A stretch of 64,000 nt of DNA from Flavobacterium sp. CG_23.5 (GCF_017875765.1 NZ_JAGGNA010000001.1:1495501-1559500); one strand, 5' to 3'; positions 42,845 to 52,312 are shown, numbered from the stretch's first letter. A program made the numbers and translations. The notes: generated by a model from the letters alone, not told the origin.

Positions 42845-43803
42845 TGAAAGCATTAACCTTTTCAACTTTTGGTACTTCTGAAGTTCTTGAATATATTGAT
42901 ATCCCAAACCCAATACTTAAAAGCGACGAAATATTAGTCGAAATGAAAGCTATTGGCTTGAACTTCGCAGACGTATACCGCCGAAAAGGAAATTACCATC
43001 TTAAAGGAAATCCACCATTCATTGCAGGTTATGAAGGAGCGGGTATTGTTGTGGATGCTAATAATCAAAGCGGTTTTAAAATTGGAGATAGAATTGCATT
43101 CGCTGACTCTCCTTTTTCCAATGCGGAATTAGTGGCTGTCCCTGTTGCCCATGTTATTCCATTACCTGATACAATTCCTTTTGAAACTGCCGCAACCATT
43201 CTATTACAAGGATTAACAGCCCATTATCTGGCAACCGATAGTCATAAAACTCAAAAAGGAGAAACCGTACTTATTCATGCATCTGCAGGTGGAGTTGGTC
43301 AATTTCTAACGCAAATAAGCAAATTACTGGGAGCAAAAGTTATTGGATTAACCTCTTCTGCCGAGAAAGCAGAAACCTCATTGAAAAACGGAGCCGATGC
43401 AGTGTTTTTATATTCGGACGATTGGAAAACACACGTTGTGTCCTTTTGTCCAAATGGAGTGGATGTAGTGTATGATAGTATTGGCAGCACCTTGAGCGAT
43501 AGTTTCGAAGTAACCAAAGCGCGTGGACAAGTCGTCTTTTTTGGTATGGCTGGCGGCGATCCTGATTTTGTGAACCCAAGAATGTTAATGGATTCTTCAA
43601 AAACGTTAACCGGCGGTGACTTATGGAGTTACCTGAATACCAAAGAAGAACGCATCAAAAGGGCACATCAGCTATTTACATGGATTAACAACAAAGAAAT
43701 CACCATCGCTCCTCCTACTGTTTTTAAACTTTCAGAAGGCAAAAAAGCACATGATTACCTAGAAAGCAGAAAAAGTACCGGTAAAATAATTCTGATTCCA
43801 TAA
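42844..43803 (+). CDS. Quinone oxidoreductase-like MDR-family NADPH reductase
   Basis: A 319-residue zinc-free medium-chain reductase. The start MKALTFSTFGTSEVLEYIDI and GLNFADVYRRKGNYHL, followed by GYEGAGIV, are typical of quinone oxidoreductases. The nucleotide-binding fold is VLIHASAGGVGQFLTQISKL near residue 145, and NADPH preference is inferred. It begins in a TAATG overlap with the hybrid kinase, so translation is coupled. The pairing suggests a redox signal, but this is inference. Confidence 0.9.
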   Translation: MKALTFSTFGTSEVLEYIDIPNPILKSDEILVEMKAIGLNFADVYRRKGNYHLKGNPPFIAGYEGAGIVVDANNQSGFKIGDRIAFADSPFSNAELVAVPVAHVIPLPDTIPFETAATILLQGLTAHYLATDSHKTQKGETVLIHASAGGVGQFLTQISKLLGAKVIGLTSSAEKAETSLKNGADAVFLYSDDWKTHVVSFCPNGVDVVYDSIGSTLSDSFEVTKARGQVVFFGMAGGDPDFVNPRMLMDSSKTLTGGDLWSYLNTKEERIKRAHQLFTWINNKEITIAPPTVFKLSEGKKAHDYLESRKSTGKIILIP

Positions 43804-43841
43804 AAATTAGAATTCGAGAACTATCATATAAATATTATTTT

Positions 43842-43935
43842 GGGCGTGTCTCGCTGAAAAAAGCGAGCCGGGCTATCCGTTGCAATCTCCCGATGAAAAA
43901 TCGGGAGGATTTCCACTACTATCCCTCACGCAAAT
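43842..43935. repeat. Structured intergenic repeat, copy C (divergent)
   Basis: Two hairpins are visible, TCTCGCTG / AGCGAG and CTCCCGAT / ATCGGGAG, set in GGGCTATCC and ACTACTATCCC. On the complementary strand the order resembles copies A and B (751-854 and 7931-8028), though the stems differ. It follows the quinone oxidoreductase gene. Confidence 0.45.
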
Positions 43936-44374
43936 CCTGCAAAAAACTTTTTTTTTCAAAAATATAATTTCAAGTGTACCAATTGAACTTAAATAATTTT
44001 AAAATCTAAAAAAATAGATATATTTAATTAAAAATCAATTAGTTACAAAACAAAAACTTGTTTAAATATTTCTAGTTCACTATTTTTTCGTAAATTAGTA
44101 GTCCTAAAAAAGGAGCTGTCTACTGCACTGACAATACCTATTAAAACAAAAACGCAACAATTATCAAAAAAGGCAAAACCCCATAAGCCTCAATTCAAAC
44201 CTACTTTAATAACGGCATCTATTATTTTCTAATTAATCAGAATGGTCTTGTCTTATAAAATAAATTTATTATACTGTATAATTCTATTTCCATTATAAAA
44301 TTAATGTGAAAATATTTTAAAAAAGAGGCAACACAAACATTGCCCAACTATGTTTAATCAATAAAACAACTAAA
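43936..44374. other. About 440-base gap without a gene
   Basis: Very AT-rich sequence with no open frame of coding character on either strand and no clear promoter box before the cupin gene. Confidence 0.5.
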
Positions 44375-44758
44375 ATGAAAACAATTAAAACGATTTCAAT
44401 CTCACTGCTTATTGGATTATTCCTAATGATGAGCACAGTCATGCACGCACAAGATCCAATGAAAGTAAATCCGAAAGTGTATAAAAAAATCCTTCTGGAG
44501 AATGATAAAGTAAGGGTCATGTCTGTTGAATTTGCTCCAGGTCAAACAATGGCATGGCACAGCCATCCGCAACACACCATTTATGCCTTAACCGATGGAA
44601 CATTACAGATTACCGAAAAAGGCAAACCGGCAACAATTGTCAAAATGAAATCGGGAGATGTGCTGTATATTGCTCCTGTTACTCATATGGGGAAAAACAT
44701 TGGAAAGAATACCGTAAAACTGGTCGTGACTGAAATAAAACCTGTTATGAAAAAATAA
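44375..44758 (+). CDS. Exported cupin-domain protein
   Basis: A 127-residue protein with a signal peptide ending near MHAQ (residue 26). The single cupin barrel has WHSHPQHTIYALTDG (metal-type histidines, about residues 62-76) and KMKSGDVLYIAPVTHMGKN. The metal and substrate are unknown. The first motif deviates from G(X)5HXH only slightly. It is followed by a terminator that may also serve the convergent FAD-enzyme gene. Confidence 0.85.
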   Translation: MKTIKTISISLLIGLFLMMSTVMHAQDPMKVNPKVYKKILLENDKVRVMSVEFAPGQTMAWHSHPQHTIYALTDGTLQITEKGKPATIVKMKSGDVLYIAPVTHMGKNIGKNTVKLVVTEIKPVMKK

Positions 44759-44776
44759 CAATTTATATTAAAAATA

Positions 44777-44813
44777 AAAAGTAAGCAGCCTGCATTAGGC
44801 TACTTACTTTTTA
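44777..44813. terminator. Bidirectional terminator
   Basis: AAAAGTAAGCAGCC pairs with GGCTACTTACTTTT with one mismatch, between convergent cupin and FAD-enzyme genes. Confidence 0.8.
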
Positions 44814-44841
44814 AGATAAAACGTTTTATTTTTGAAAAAAA

Positions 44842-46404
44842 TTATTTCCCGATGCTCTCTTTTATCATCAAAGCGCATTTTTCTCCATCAATCGCGGCTG
44901 AGATAATTCCTCCCGCATAACCTGCCCCTTCACCACATGGATACAAACCCTTTATTTGAACGTGTTCATAGGTTAATGGATCTCTAGGAATACGAACTGG
45001 GGAAGATGTTCTGCTTTCTGGGGCATGAAGTATCGCCTCATTAGTCAAGTAACCGCGCATGGATTTTCCGAATTCAGTAAAGCCTTCGCGCAATATCTGA
45101 GTTAAAAAACCAGGGAAAACCTGACCCATTTCTACTGATGTAGTTCCGGGAACATAAGATGTTTTAGGAATTTCTGACGACACTTTGTTTTGAGTAAAAT
45201 CAATCATTCGTTGGGCAGGAACTTTTTGGGTTTCGCCTGCCAAATGCCAAGCGCGTTGCTCAATACTTTTTTGGAATTCCATACCTGCCAAAGCACCAAA
45301 TTTGGCAAATGGCTTAAAATCCTCCAGTTTTAATTCGATTACAATTCCAGAATTGGCGGTAGCTTGATCCCTTTTTGACGGAGACCAGCCATTAGTCACC
45401 ACTTCTCCCGGACTTGTGGCACAAGGTGCAATCACACCACCTGGACACATACAAAAAGAATACATTCCGCGACCATTTACCTGTTTCACAATCGAATATG
45501 GCGCTGGTGGTAAATGTTCCCCACGATAATCACAACTGTATTGAATACTGTCAATTAGCGATTGTGGATGTTCGGCTCTTACGCCCAAGGCAAAAGATTT
45601 TGCTTCGATAAAAATTTGCTTTCTGTCCAGTAATTCAAATATATCACGGGCAGAATGCCCTGTGGCCAAGATAATTTTATTGGCAAGAATCGTATCTCCT
45701 TTTTGAGTGACGATACCTTGCACTTCATTATTTTTTATTAAAATATCAGTTAGGCGGGTTTCAAACAAAACTTGTCCGCCATATTCGATTATCTTCTCCC
45801 GAATATCCTGAATAATTTGAGGCAATTTATTGGTTCCAATATGAGGATGCGCTTCAATTAAAATATCGGCTGAAGCCCCAAAAGCAACAAACAACTCCAG
45901 AATCCGCGTTACATCGCCACGTTTTTTGGAACGCGTGTATAATTTCCCGTCCGAATAGGTTCCTGCACCACCTTCGCCAAAACAATAATTAGAATCTTCA
46001 TTTACCAGATGATCCACATTAATAGCTTTCAAATCACGTCGACGACCTCGAACATCCCTTCCGCGCTCAATTACTATTGGCTTCAAACCCAATTCTATCA
46101 ATTGCAAAGCGGCAAAAAGACCCGCTGGTCCGGCACCTACAACAATGACTTCTTGAGCTGCTGAAACATTTTTATAATCGGGAAGTTGAATTTTATGCTC
46201 TTGAAAAGGTTCTCCGTTCAGATAGATAGCCACTTTCAAATTCATTTTTATCGCTTTTTGACGCGCATCAATAGATCGCTTCAATATAGAAACATGTTGG
46301 ATTTCCTTAACGGCAACCTTAATTTGTTTGGATAAATAATCTTTTAGCAACAAGTCGTTTGCGGCTATTTCGGGAGTAACTTGTAATAGAAGTTCTTGAG
46401 GCAT
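44842..46404 (-). CDS. FAD-dependent oxidoreductase (COG2509 type)
   Basis: A 520-residue flavoprotein. After a ferredoxin-like N-terminal domain (about 1-90) comes the dinucleotide motif VIVVGAGPAGLFAALQLIE, then ERGRDVRGRRRDLK, and the family-specific CFGEGGAGTYSDGKLYTR. ILATGHSARDIFELL and the final YPCGEGAGYAGGIISAAIDG complete the family pattern. The reaction is not established. A TACTTTTG promoter box lies about 60 bases upstream. Confidence 0.88.
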   Translation of the reverse strand: MPQELLLQVTPEIAANDLLLKDYLSKQIKVAVKEIQHVSILKRSIDARQKAIKMNLKVAIYLNGEPFQEHKIQLPDYKNVSAAQEVIVVGAGPAGLFAALQLIELGLKPIVIERGRDVRGRRRDLKAINVDHLVNEDSNYCFGEGGAGTYSDGKLYTRSKKRGDVTRILELFVAFGASADILIEAHPHIGTNKLPQIIQDIREKIIEYGGQVLFETRLTDILIKNNEVQGIVTQKGDTILANKIILATGHSARDIFELLDRKQIFIEAKSFALGVRAEHPQSLIDSIQYSCDYRGEHLPPAPYSIVKQVNGRGMYSFCMCPGGVIAPCATSPGEVVTNGWSPSKRDQATANSGIVIELKLEDFKPFAKFGALAGMEFQKSIEQRAWHLAGETQKVPAQRMIDFTQNKVSSEIPKTSYVPGTTSVEMGQVFPGFLTQILREGFTEFGKSMRGYLTNEAILHAPESRTSSPVRIPRDPLTYEHVQIKGLYPCGEGAGYAGGIISAAIDGEKCALMIKESIGK

Positions 46405-46466
46405 TTTAATTGATTGTTCGATTTTAGATTATTAGACTTTAAAAAATGTCTGAAATAATCCAGAAT

Positions 46467-46474
46467 ACAAAAGT
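46467..46474 (-). promoter_or_regulatory. -7 box for the FAD-enzyme gene
   Basis: The minus strand reads TACTTTTG upstream of the ATG. Confidence 0.45.
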
Positions 46475-46557
46475 AGTATTTTGAACTGACTTCTTCTTAT
46501 GGAAAGCAGAATCCGTTTTCAATTTTTCAAATTGCTTCTTTTTCGAATTAGACTTTG

Positions 46558-46565
46558 TAACTTTG
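46558..46565 (+). promoter_or_regulatory. -7 box for the 77-aa protein gene
   Basis: TAACTTTG matches TAnnTTTG about 46 bases upstream of the ATG; a TTG lies 23 bases further upstream. Confidence 0.5.
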
Positions 46566-46611
46566 TCCCTTCAAAACCGTTAAACCGTTAACCGATTAAT
46601 CTTAGAGAAAA

Positions 46612-46845
46612 ATGTCTAGAAAAATAAAATTAATATGGGATTTTCGCGGACCCGCTGCTGCAAAAACAGCTGAACACCACGAAATTCATTTGAAAGAATA
46701 CATTGCAATTGAAAAATTGCCTTTAAATATTACCGGTTTTGAAATTCAAGGCGAAATGCAGGCCATCGCTTTCATGGTGGTCACAGATGAAAATATGATT
46801 CAAGTTCGCGATGCTTTAAAACCGCACCGCGGAGAACTTTTTTAG
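46612..46845 (+). CDS. Conserved small hypothetical protein (77 aa)
   Basis: Begins MSRKIKLIWDFRGPAAAKTA and is soluble, with the pattern beta-alpha-beta-beta-alpha. The motif FRGPAAAKTAEHHEIHLKEY is histidine-rich and conserved in related Flavobacteria, as far as I recall. It resembles a small ferredoxin-like or YciI-like fold but I cannot name a function. It is divergent from the FAD-enzyme gene across a promoter region and convergent with recQ. Confidence 0.7.
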   Translation: MSRKIKLIWDFRGPAAAKTAEHHEIHLKEYIAIEKLPLNITGFEIQGEMQAIAFMVVTDENMIQVRDALKPHRGELF

Positions 46846-46853
46846 TTGACAGT

Positions 46854-46960
46854 AATCAGTCATCAGATTGCAGAAACCCCTAATTACTAAACTGAACACT
46901 GCGACTGAACACTGATTACTGTGACTACAAACTGATCACTGCGACTGCAAACTGACCACT
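46854..46960. repeat. Degenerate ACTGA-type repeats after recQ
   Basis: Units such as CTGAACACTG, CTGATTACTG and CTGATCACTG repeat irregularly over about 80 bases. The same kind of repeat occurs at 52313-52566 and 52970-53041. Confidence 0.75.
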
Positions 46961-49154
46961 AATTAGCCACTTCGCTGATGAATTTTATTCGCATCAGTCG
47001 CAATTCGTCAAGATCATAGTCTCCTTCAAATTCTTTGAGTGCTTCTTCGATATTATCGGAATGGGATTCCATAAAATAGTCGTGAATTTCTTCTTGTTGA
47101 TCATCATCCAGCATATCATCAATCCAATATTTTATATTCAATTTGGTTCCGGAATAGACAATTTGTTCCATTTCTTTAATCAAATCGTCCATCTTTAATC
47201 CTTTTGCGGAAGCGATATCATCAAGTGATAATTTTCTGTCTATATTTTGAATAATGTATAATTTATTTACCGAGTTTACTCCTGTAGATTTAACCACTAG
47301 ATCATCCGGTCTGATAATATCATTATCTGACACGTAACGACTTATTAGTTCTAGGAATTCCTTACCATATTTTTTTGCTTTCCCTTCCCCAACACCGTGA
47401 ATATTGATTAATTCATCCACAGAAATAGGATATTTAAGTGCCATATCCTCAAGTGACGGGTCTTGGAAAACTACAAACGGCGGAACCGATAATTTCTTAG
47501 CCACTTTTTTACGTAAGTCACGTAACATACCCATCAATGCTTCATCAGCAACTCCTGTCGATTTCGCTGCAGTTACTATTGCTTCGTCTTCGGTTTCATT
47601 GTATTCATGATCTTCAGACATCATGAAGGATTCGCGGTTTTTAATAAAATCCAATCCTTTATCGGTGATTTTTACGATTCCATAAGTCTCAATGTCTTTA
47701 GATAAATAGCCAGCCACAAGAACTTGTCTAAGCAAAGCCATCCAATATTTTTCATCATGGTCTGAACCGCATCCAAAAAAAGATTGCGTATCGGTTCTAT
47801 GTGCCTTTATAACTGCATTTACACGACCAATCAGCGTAAACACCACTTCTTTTGATTTATATAAATGTTTTGTATCTCGAACTACTTCCAATAGTTTCAC
47901 CACTTCATCTATGGCTTCCACCTTTGTTTTGGGGTTTCTGACATTATCATCCATATCAGCTCCTTCTCCATTTACATCATCAAATTCTTCTCCGAAGTAA
48001 TGCAGTAAAAATCGCCTTCTGGACATAGACGTTTCGGCATAAGCCACCACTTCCTGCAATAAAGCAAATCCAATTTCCTGTTCAGCAACAGGTTTACCCG
48101 ACATGAATTTTTCTAATTTCTCCACATCTTTATAGGAGTAATAGGCTAGACAATGCCCTTCACCCCCGTCGCGACCAGCACGACCAGTTTCCTGATAATA
48201 ACTTTCCAGAGATTTAGGAATATCATGATGAATAACAAAACGAACATCCGGTTTGTCAATTCCCATTCCAAAAGCGATTGTTGCTACCACCACATCAACA
48301 TCTTCCATAAGAAACATATCTTGATGTCTGGCACGAGTTTTCGCATCTAGTCCAGCATGGTAGGGAACCGCGCTTATCCCATTTACCTGTAAAACTTCGG
48401 CAATGGCTTCCACTTTTTTACGGCTCAAACAGTAAATAATTCCTGATTTGCCTTTATGCTGTTTTATGAAACGAATAATATCCGATTCAATATTTTTCGT
48501 TTTGGTACGTACTTCGTAATATAAATTGGGTCTGTTGAATGATGCTTTAAAAGTAGTAGCATCAGTCATATCTAGATTCTTAAGGATATCTTCCTGAACC
48601 TTTGGTGTAGCCGTAGCGGTCAAACCAATAATAGGTACATCCCCTAATTGCTTAATAATGTGTTTTAGATTTCTGTATTCCGGTCTAAAATCATGTCCCC
48701 ATTCTGAGATACAATGGGCTTCATCTATAGCGACGAATGAAATAGTCACGGTTTGTAGAAAAGCCACATATTCATCCTTTGTTAAGGATTCAGGGGCAAC
48801 ATATAACAATTTTGTCAAGCCAGAAGTGATATCTTTTTTAACCTGAGCAATTTCGGTTTTGGTAAGTGAAGAGTTTAAAACGTGAGCAACACCATTTTCA
48901 GAAGATAAACTTCGAATGGCATCCACTTGATTTTTCATCAAAGCGATTAAAGGAGAAACCACGATAGCAGTTCCTTCTTGAATTAAAGCGGGTAGTTGGT
49001 AACAGAGTGATTTTCCTCCTCCAGTGGGCATAATCACAAAGGTGTTCTGCTTATTAAGGAGACTTTTAATAACTTGTTCTTGTAATCCTTTAAATTGGCT
49101 AAAGCCAAAATATTTTTTTAATTCTTTGTGTATGTCAATTTCGTTTGAATTCAT
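46959..49154 (-). CDS. recQ: ATP-dependent DNA helicase RecQ
   Basis: A 731-residue 3'-5' helicase for recombination and repair. Walker A is MPTGGGKSLCYQLPAL, motif II is AIDEAHCISEWGHDFRPEY, and motif VI is YYQETGRAGRDG. The RQC region and an HRDC domain (DLRKKVAKKLSVPPFVVFQD, about residues 535-610) follow, and a longer acidic C-terminus ends near residue 731. The zinc-binding cysteines usual in RecQ are not obvious, as is common in this group. It is divergent from kdsD. Confidence 0.95.
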   Translation of the reverse strand: MNSNEIDIHKELKKYFGFSQFKGLQEQVIKSLLNKQNTFVIMPTGGGKSLCYQLPALIQEGTAIVVSPLIALMKNQVDAIRSLSSENGVAHVLNSSLTKTEIAQVKKDITSGLTKLLYVAPESLTKDEYVAFLQTVTISFVAIDEAHCISEWGHDFRPEYRNLKHIIKQLGDVPIIGLTATATPKVQEDILKNLDMTDATTFKASFNRPNLYYEVRTKTKNIESDIIRFIKQHKGKSGIIYCLSRKKVEAIAEVLQVNGISAVPYHAGLDAKTRARHQDMFLMEDVDVVVATIAFGMGIDKPDVRFVIHHDIPKSLESYYQETGRAGRDGGEGHCLAYYSYKDVEKLEKFMSGKPVAEQEIGFALLQEVVAYAETSMSRRRFLLHYFGEEFDDVNGEGADMDDNVRNPKTKVEAIDEVVKLLEVVRDTKHLYKSKEVVFTLIGRVNAVIKAHRTDTQSFFGCGSDHDEKYWMALLRQVLVAGYLSKDIETYGIVKITDKGLDFIKNRESFMMSEDHEYNETEDEAIVTAAKSTGVADEALMGMLRDLRKKVAKKLSVPPFVVFQDPSLEDMALKYPISVDELINIHGVGEGKAKKYGKEFLELISRYVSDNDIIRPDDLVVKSTGVNSVNKLYIIQNIDRKLSLDDIASAKGLKMDDLIKEMEQIVYSGTKLNIKYWIDDMLDDDQQEEIHDYFMESHSDNIEEALKEFEGDYDLDELRLMRIKFISEVAN

Positions 49155-49156
49155 TC

Positions 49157-49185
49157 TTGATTATGTGGTATTTTGTCTAAATTTG
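49157..49185 (+). promoter_or_regulatory. Promoter of the kdsD-tatC operon
   Basis: TTG at 49157-49159 and TAAATTTG at 49178-49185 are 18 bases apart, matching the Bacteroidota -33/-7 arrangement. Its position means transcription begins after any ATG further upstream, supporting the TTG start of kdsD at 49240. Confidence 0.6.
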
Positions 49186-49239
49186 CATCACATAAAGATA
49201 CAAATTTCTTTTAAACCTACAAATTTTAAACATTCTGTT

Positions 49240-50205
49240 TTGATAACTAAAGAAAATATCTTGGCGAGTGCCAAAAAAACCATTATATCTGAAAGTGAAT
49301 CTATTGCAAAACTCACTGATTATCTTGATGAAAACTTCATTAGCGCCACCCAAAGTATCTTTAATTGCAAAGGGAGATTAGTGGTTACCGGTATAGGAAA
49401 AAGTGCCATTATTGCTCAAAAAATGGTCGCCACATTCAATTCCACTGGAACGCCATCACTTTTTCTACATGCTTCTGAAGCCATTCACGGTGATTTAGGC
49501 ATGGTTCAAAACGAAGATGTGATAATATGTATTTCAAAAAGTGGTAATAGTCCAGAAATAAAAGTTTTAGTTCCACTATTGAAACGCTTTGGTAATACTT
49601 TAATTGCTATCACCGGAAATATGACCTCTTTTCTTGCCAAAGGTTCCGATTTTATTTTGAATACCACGATTGATGCAGAAGCGTGTCCGAACAACTTAGC
49701 ACCCACAAATAGCACCACTGCACAATTAGTGATGGGCGATGCTTTGGCCGTTTGCCTGATGGAAATGCGCCATTTTAAACCAGAAGATTTTGCGATTTAT
49801 CACCCTGGAGGTGCTCTTGGCAAAAAATTATTACTTCGTGTAAAAGACATGTTGGAACACACTTTAAAACCTTCAGTGAGTCCGGATGCACCTATCAAAA
49901 AAGTAATTTTCGAAATTTCAGAAAAGCGTCTTGGAGTAACTGCAGTGGTCGAGGATAATATGGTCATCGGAATTATTACCGATGGTGACATTAGAAGAAT
50001 GTTGAATGAAAGAGATTCCTTCACTGAATTGACTGCCAAAGACATTATGACTAAAAACCCAAAATTAATCGCTTCTACAGCTATGGTTGTAGATGCATTG
50101 AATATACTTGAAGATTTTTCTATAACACAATTAGTTGTCATTGACAATGGCGAGTACAAAGGAGTATTGCATTTACATGACATTTTAAAAGAGGGAATAG
50201 TATAA
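49240..50205 (+). CDS. kdsD: D-arabinose 5-phosphate isomerase (KpsF/GutQ family)
   Basis: A cytoplasmic enzyme making arabinose-5-phosphate for KDO, the inner sugar of lipopolysaccharide. The 321-residue protein has an N-terminal SIS domain (VVTGIGKSAIIAQKMVATFN, ISKSGNSPEIKVLVPLL, TTAQLVMGDALAVCLM) and two C-terminal CBS domains (GIITDGDIRRML, MTKNPKLIA). I chose the TTG before ITKENILAS because it lies 55 bases behind the only good promoter and gives the family length. Its last base overlaps the tatC ATG. Confidence 0.93.
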   Translation: MITKENILASAKKTIISESESIAKLTDYLDENFISATQSIFNCKGRLVVTGIGKSAIIAQKMVATFNSTGTPSLFLHASEAIHGDLGMVQNEDVIICISKSGNSPEIKVLVPLLKRFGNTLIAITGNMTSFLAKGSDFILNTTIDAEACPNNLAPTNSTTAQLVMGDALAVCLMEMRHFKPEDFAIYHPGGALGKKLLLRVKDMLEHTLKPSVSPDAPIKKVIFEISEKRLGVTAVVEDNMVIGIITDGDIRRMLNERDSFTELTAKDIMTKNPKLIASTAMVVDALNILEDFSITQLVVIDNGEYKGVLHLHDILKEGIV

Positions 50206-51041
50206 TGACAAAAAAAATTATTAAAGAGAAGAAAAATTTAAATGAAATGTCCTTTTTAGACCATCTTGAAGAATTAAGATGGTTGCTGGTCCGAAGTACA
50301 ATAGCTGTAATAGTAATGGCTTTTCTTACTTATTTCATAAGTGATTATCTATTTGATATTATCATATTTGGACCTACAAGACCTACTTTTATTACCTACA
50401 CTTTTTTTTGTGATTTATCGCATCAATTAGGTTTTGCAGATAGTATTTGTATCACCGAAATGCCTTTTATCATTCAAAACACAGAAATGGAGGGCCAGGT
50501 AAATATGTTTGTCTGGATGTGTCTTCTGGCAGGTTTTATTTTGAGTTTTCCGTATATTTTATTTGAACTCTGGAAATTTATCGGTCCCGCTTTGTATGAA
50601 AAAGAAAGAAAAAATGCTAAAATATTTATATTCATTTCGTCATTACTTTTCTTTTTAGGAGTTTTATTTGGGTATTATGTAGTAATCCCGATGTCCGTCA
50701 ATTTTTTGGCTACATTTACTGTAAGTGACATTGTAAAAAACCAATTTACTCTGGATTCCTATTTAGGAATGGTGAAAACATCGGTGTTAGCAAGCGGATT
50801 GTTTTTTGAAATGCCAATAATGATTTATTTCTTAACAAAATTGGGTTTAGTAACACCCACATTTTTAAGGAAATACTGGAAATATGCTGTAATTATAATA
50901 CTTATTGTTGCCGCAATTGTTACGCCGCCCGATGTGGTTAGCCAAACAATTGTCGCGATACCGATGTTATTAATATATGAAGCAAGCATCTTAATTTCAA
51001 AACTTGTTGTACGTAATCAAAAAAAAATAGAAAATGTCTGA
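50205..51041 (+). CDS. tatC: Twin-arginine translocase subunit TatC
   Basis: The membrane receptor of the Tat export pathway, 278 residues with six hydrophobic helices. The conserved N-terminal MSFLDHLEELRWLLVRS (about residues 14-30) binds signal peptides. FELWKFIGPALYEKERK and the FEMPIMIYFLTKLGLV segment are also TatC-specific. A TAATG overlap couples it to kdsD and its 3' end overlaps the following gene by 8 bases. The tatA/B genes are not in the window. Confidence 0.94.
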   Translation: MTKKIIKEKKNLNEMSFLDHLEELRWLLVRSTIAVIVMAFLTYFISDYLFDIIIFGPTRPTFITYTFFCDLSHQLGFADSICITEMPFIIQNTEMEGQVNMFVWMCLLAGFILSFPYILFELWKFIGPALYEKERKNAKIFIFISSLLFFLGVLFGYYVVIPMSVNFLATFTVSDIVKNQFTLDSYLGMVKTSVLASGLFFEMPIMIYFLTKLGLVTPTFLRKYWKYAVIIILIVAAIVTPPDVVSQTIVAIPMLLIYEASILISKLVVRNQKKIENV

Positions 51042-51387
51042 TATTATAGAAGAATTCAACGACTACCGTTCTAAGATGAACGAAAAATTATTGGCTGACA
51101 ATAATAAAATTGTAAAACGAATTTTTAATTTGGATACCAATGCCTATGCAGCGGGCGCATTAGATGTAAAAACCAAAGAACTACTTGGATTAGTCGCATC
51201 AGCGGTTTTGCGTTGTGATGATTGTGTTAAATACCACTTGGAAACTAGTTTCAAAGAAGGGGTAACCAAGGAAGAAATGATGGAAGCTATGGGAATCGCT
51301 ACACTTGTAGGTGGAACTATCGTTGTTCCTCATTTACGCAGAGCGTACGAATTCTGGGAAGCATTGGAAAGCCAATCAGATAATTAG
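51034..51387 (+). CDS. Carboxymuconolactone decarboxylase/AhpD-like protein
   Basis: A small helical protein of 117 residues. The AhpD-type CxxC and histidine motif RCDDCVKYH (Cys61, Cys64, His68) is intact, with GALDVKTKELLGL before it and GGTIVVPHLRRAYEFWEAL after. Members reduce peroxides with alkyl hydroperoxide systems or decarboxylate aromatics; the two cysteines suggest a thiol redox role. It overlaps tatC, so it belongs to the same transcript. Confidence 0.88.
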   Translation: MSDIIEEFNDYRSKMNEKLLADNNKIVKRIFNLDTNAYAAGALDVKTKELLGLVASAVLRCDDCVKYHLETSFKEGVTKEEMMEAMGIATLVGGTIVVPHLRRAYEFWEALESQSDN

Positions 51388-51548
51388 AAAATGTAACAAT
51401 TTGTTAATTAGTTGATAGGATTATTTATTTATCCTTTTATTTGTTTAAAATCTGGTTCCAAGTTATAAACCTTAATGATTACGGGAAATCTAAATTCTAT
51501 AATTTAAATTATCTCATTTTCAAATTATCTAATTATCTAATTAAAATC

Positions 51549-52289
51549 ATGAAATTAAGAGCCGAAAATCTTGTAAAAACCTATAAAGGAAGAAGTGTTG
51601 TAAAAGGCATTTCTGTGGAAGTGAACCAAGGTGAAATTGTGGGTCTTTTGGGTCCAAATGGTGCCGGGAAAACGACCTCCTTTTATATGATTGTTGGATT
51701 GGTAAAACCAAATTCGGGCAACATATTCCTCGATGATTTGAATATTACCGATTATCCAATGTATAAGAGAGCCCAGCAGGGAATAGGTTATTTGGCACAG
51801 GAAGCCTCTGTTTTCAGAAAATTAAGTATCGAAGACAATATCTTGAGTGTGTTACAATTAACTAAACTATCAAAAGAAGAGCAGGTTGCCAAAATGGAAA
51901 GCTTGATTGACGAGTTTAGTTTAGAACATATTCGCACCAATCGTGGTGATTTACTTTCGGGTGGAGAACGTCGTCGAACCGAAATTGCCCGTTGTCTTGC
52001 CACCGACCCCAAATTCATATTACTTGATGAACCTTTCGCCGGTGTCGATCCCGTTGCCGTGGAAGATATTCAACGAATTGTAGCCCAACTAAAAAATAAA
52101 AACATCGGTATTCTAATCACCGATCACAACGTACAAGAAACACTGGCGATTACAGATAAAACTTATTTGATGTTTGAAGGGGGAATCCTAAAAGCCGGTA
52201 TTCCTGAAGAACTAGTTGAAGATGAAATGGTACGTCGTGTATACCTTGGACAGAACTTCGAATTGAGAAAGAAGAAGCTGGAGTTTTAG
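51549..52289 (+). CDS. lptB: LPS export ABC transporter ATP-binding protein
   Basis: The cytoplasmic ATPase of the Lpt lipopolysaccharide bridge, 246 residues. It begins MKLRAENLVKTYKGRSVVKG; codons further upstream are a low-complexity AT stretch. Walker A is GPNGAGKTTS, the signature LSGGERRRTEIARCLA, Walker B FILLDEPFAGVDP, and the switch ITDHNVQETLAI, all highly characteristic of LptB. It follows kdsD (KDO synthesis) in the same direction, which fits an envelope operon, though 160 bases separate it from the preceding gene. Confidence 0.94.
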   Translation: MKLRAENLVKTYKGRSVVKGISVEVNQGEIVGLLGPNGAGKTTSFYMIVGLVKPNSGNIFLDDLNITDYPMYKRAQQGIGYLAQEASVFRKLSIEDNILSVLQLTKLSKEEQVAKMESLIDEFSLEHIRTNRGDLLSGGERRRTEIARCLATDPKFILLDEPFAGVDPVAVEDIQRIVAQLKNKNIGILITDHNVQETLAITDKTYLMFEGGILKAGIPEELVEDEMVRRVYLGQNFELRKKKLEF

Positions 52290-52312
52290 TAAAAGTGTCA
52301 GAGAGGAGAAAG

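Noticed and set aside
49024-49239. N-terminal extension of the kdsD frame
   Set aside because: It overlaps the start of recQ on the other strand and lies upstream of the only good promoter. The family length fits the later TTG start.
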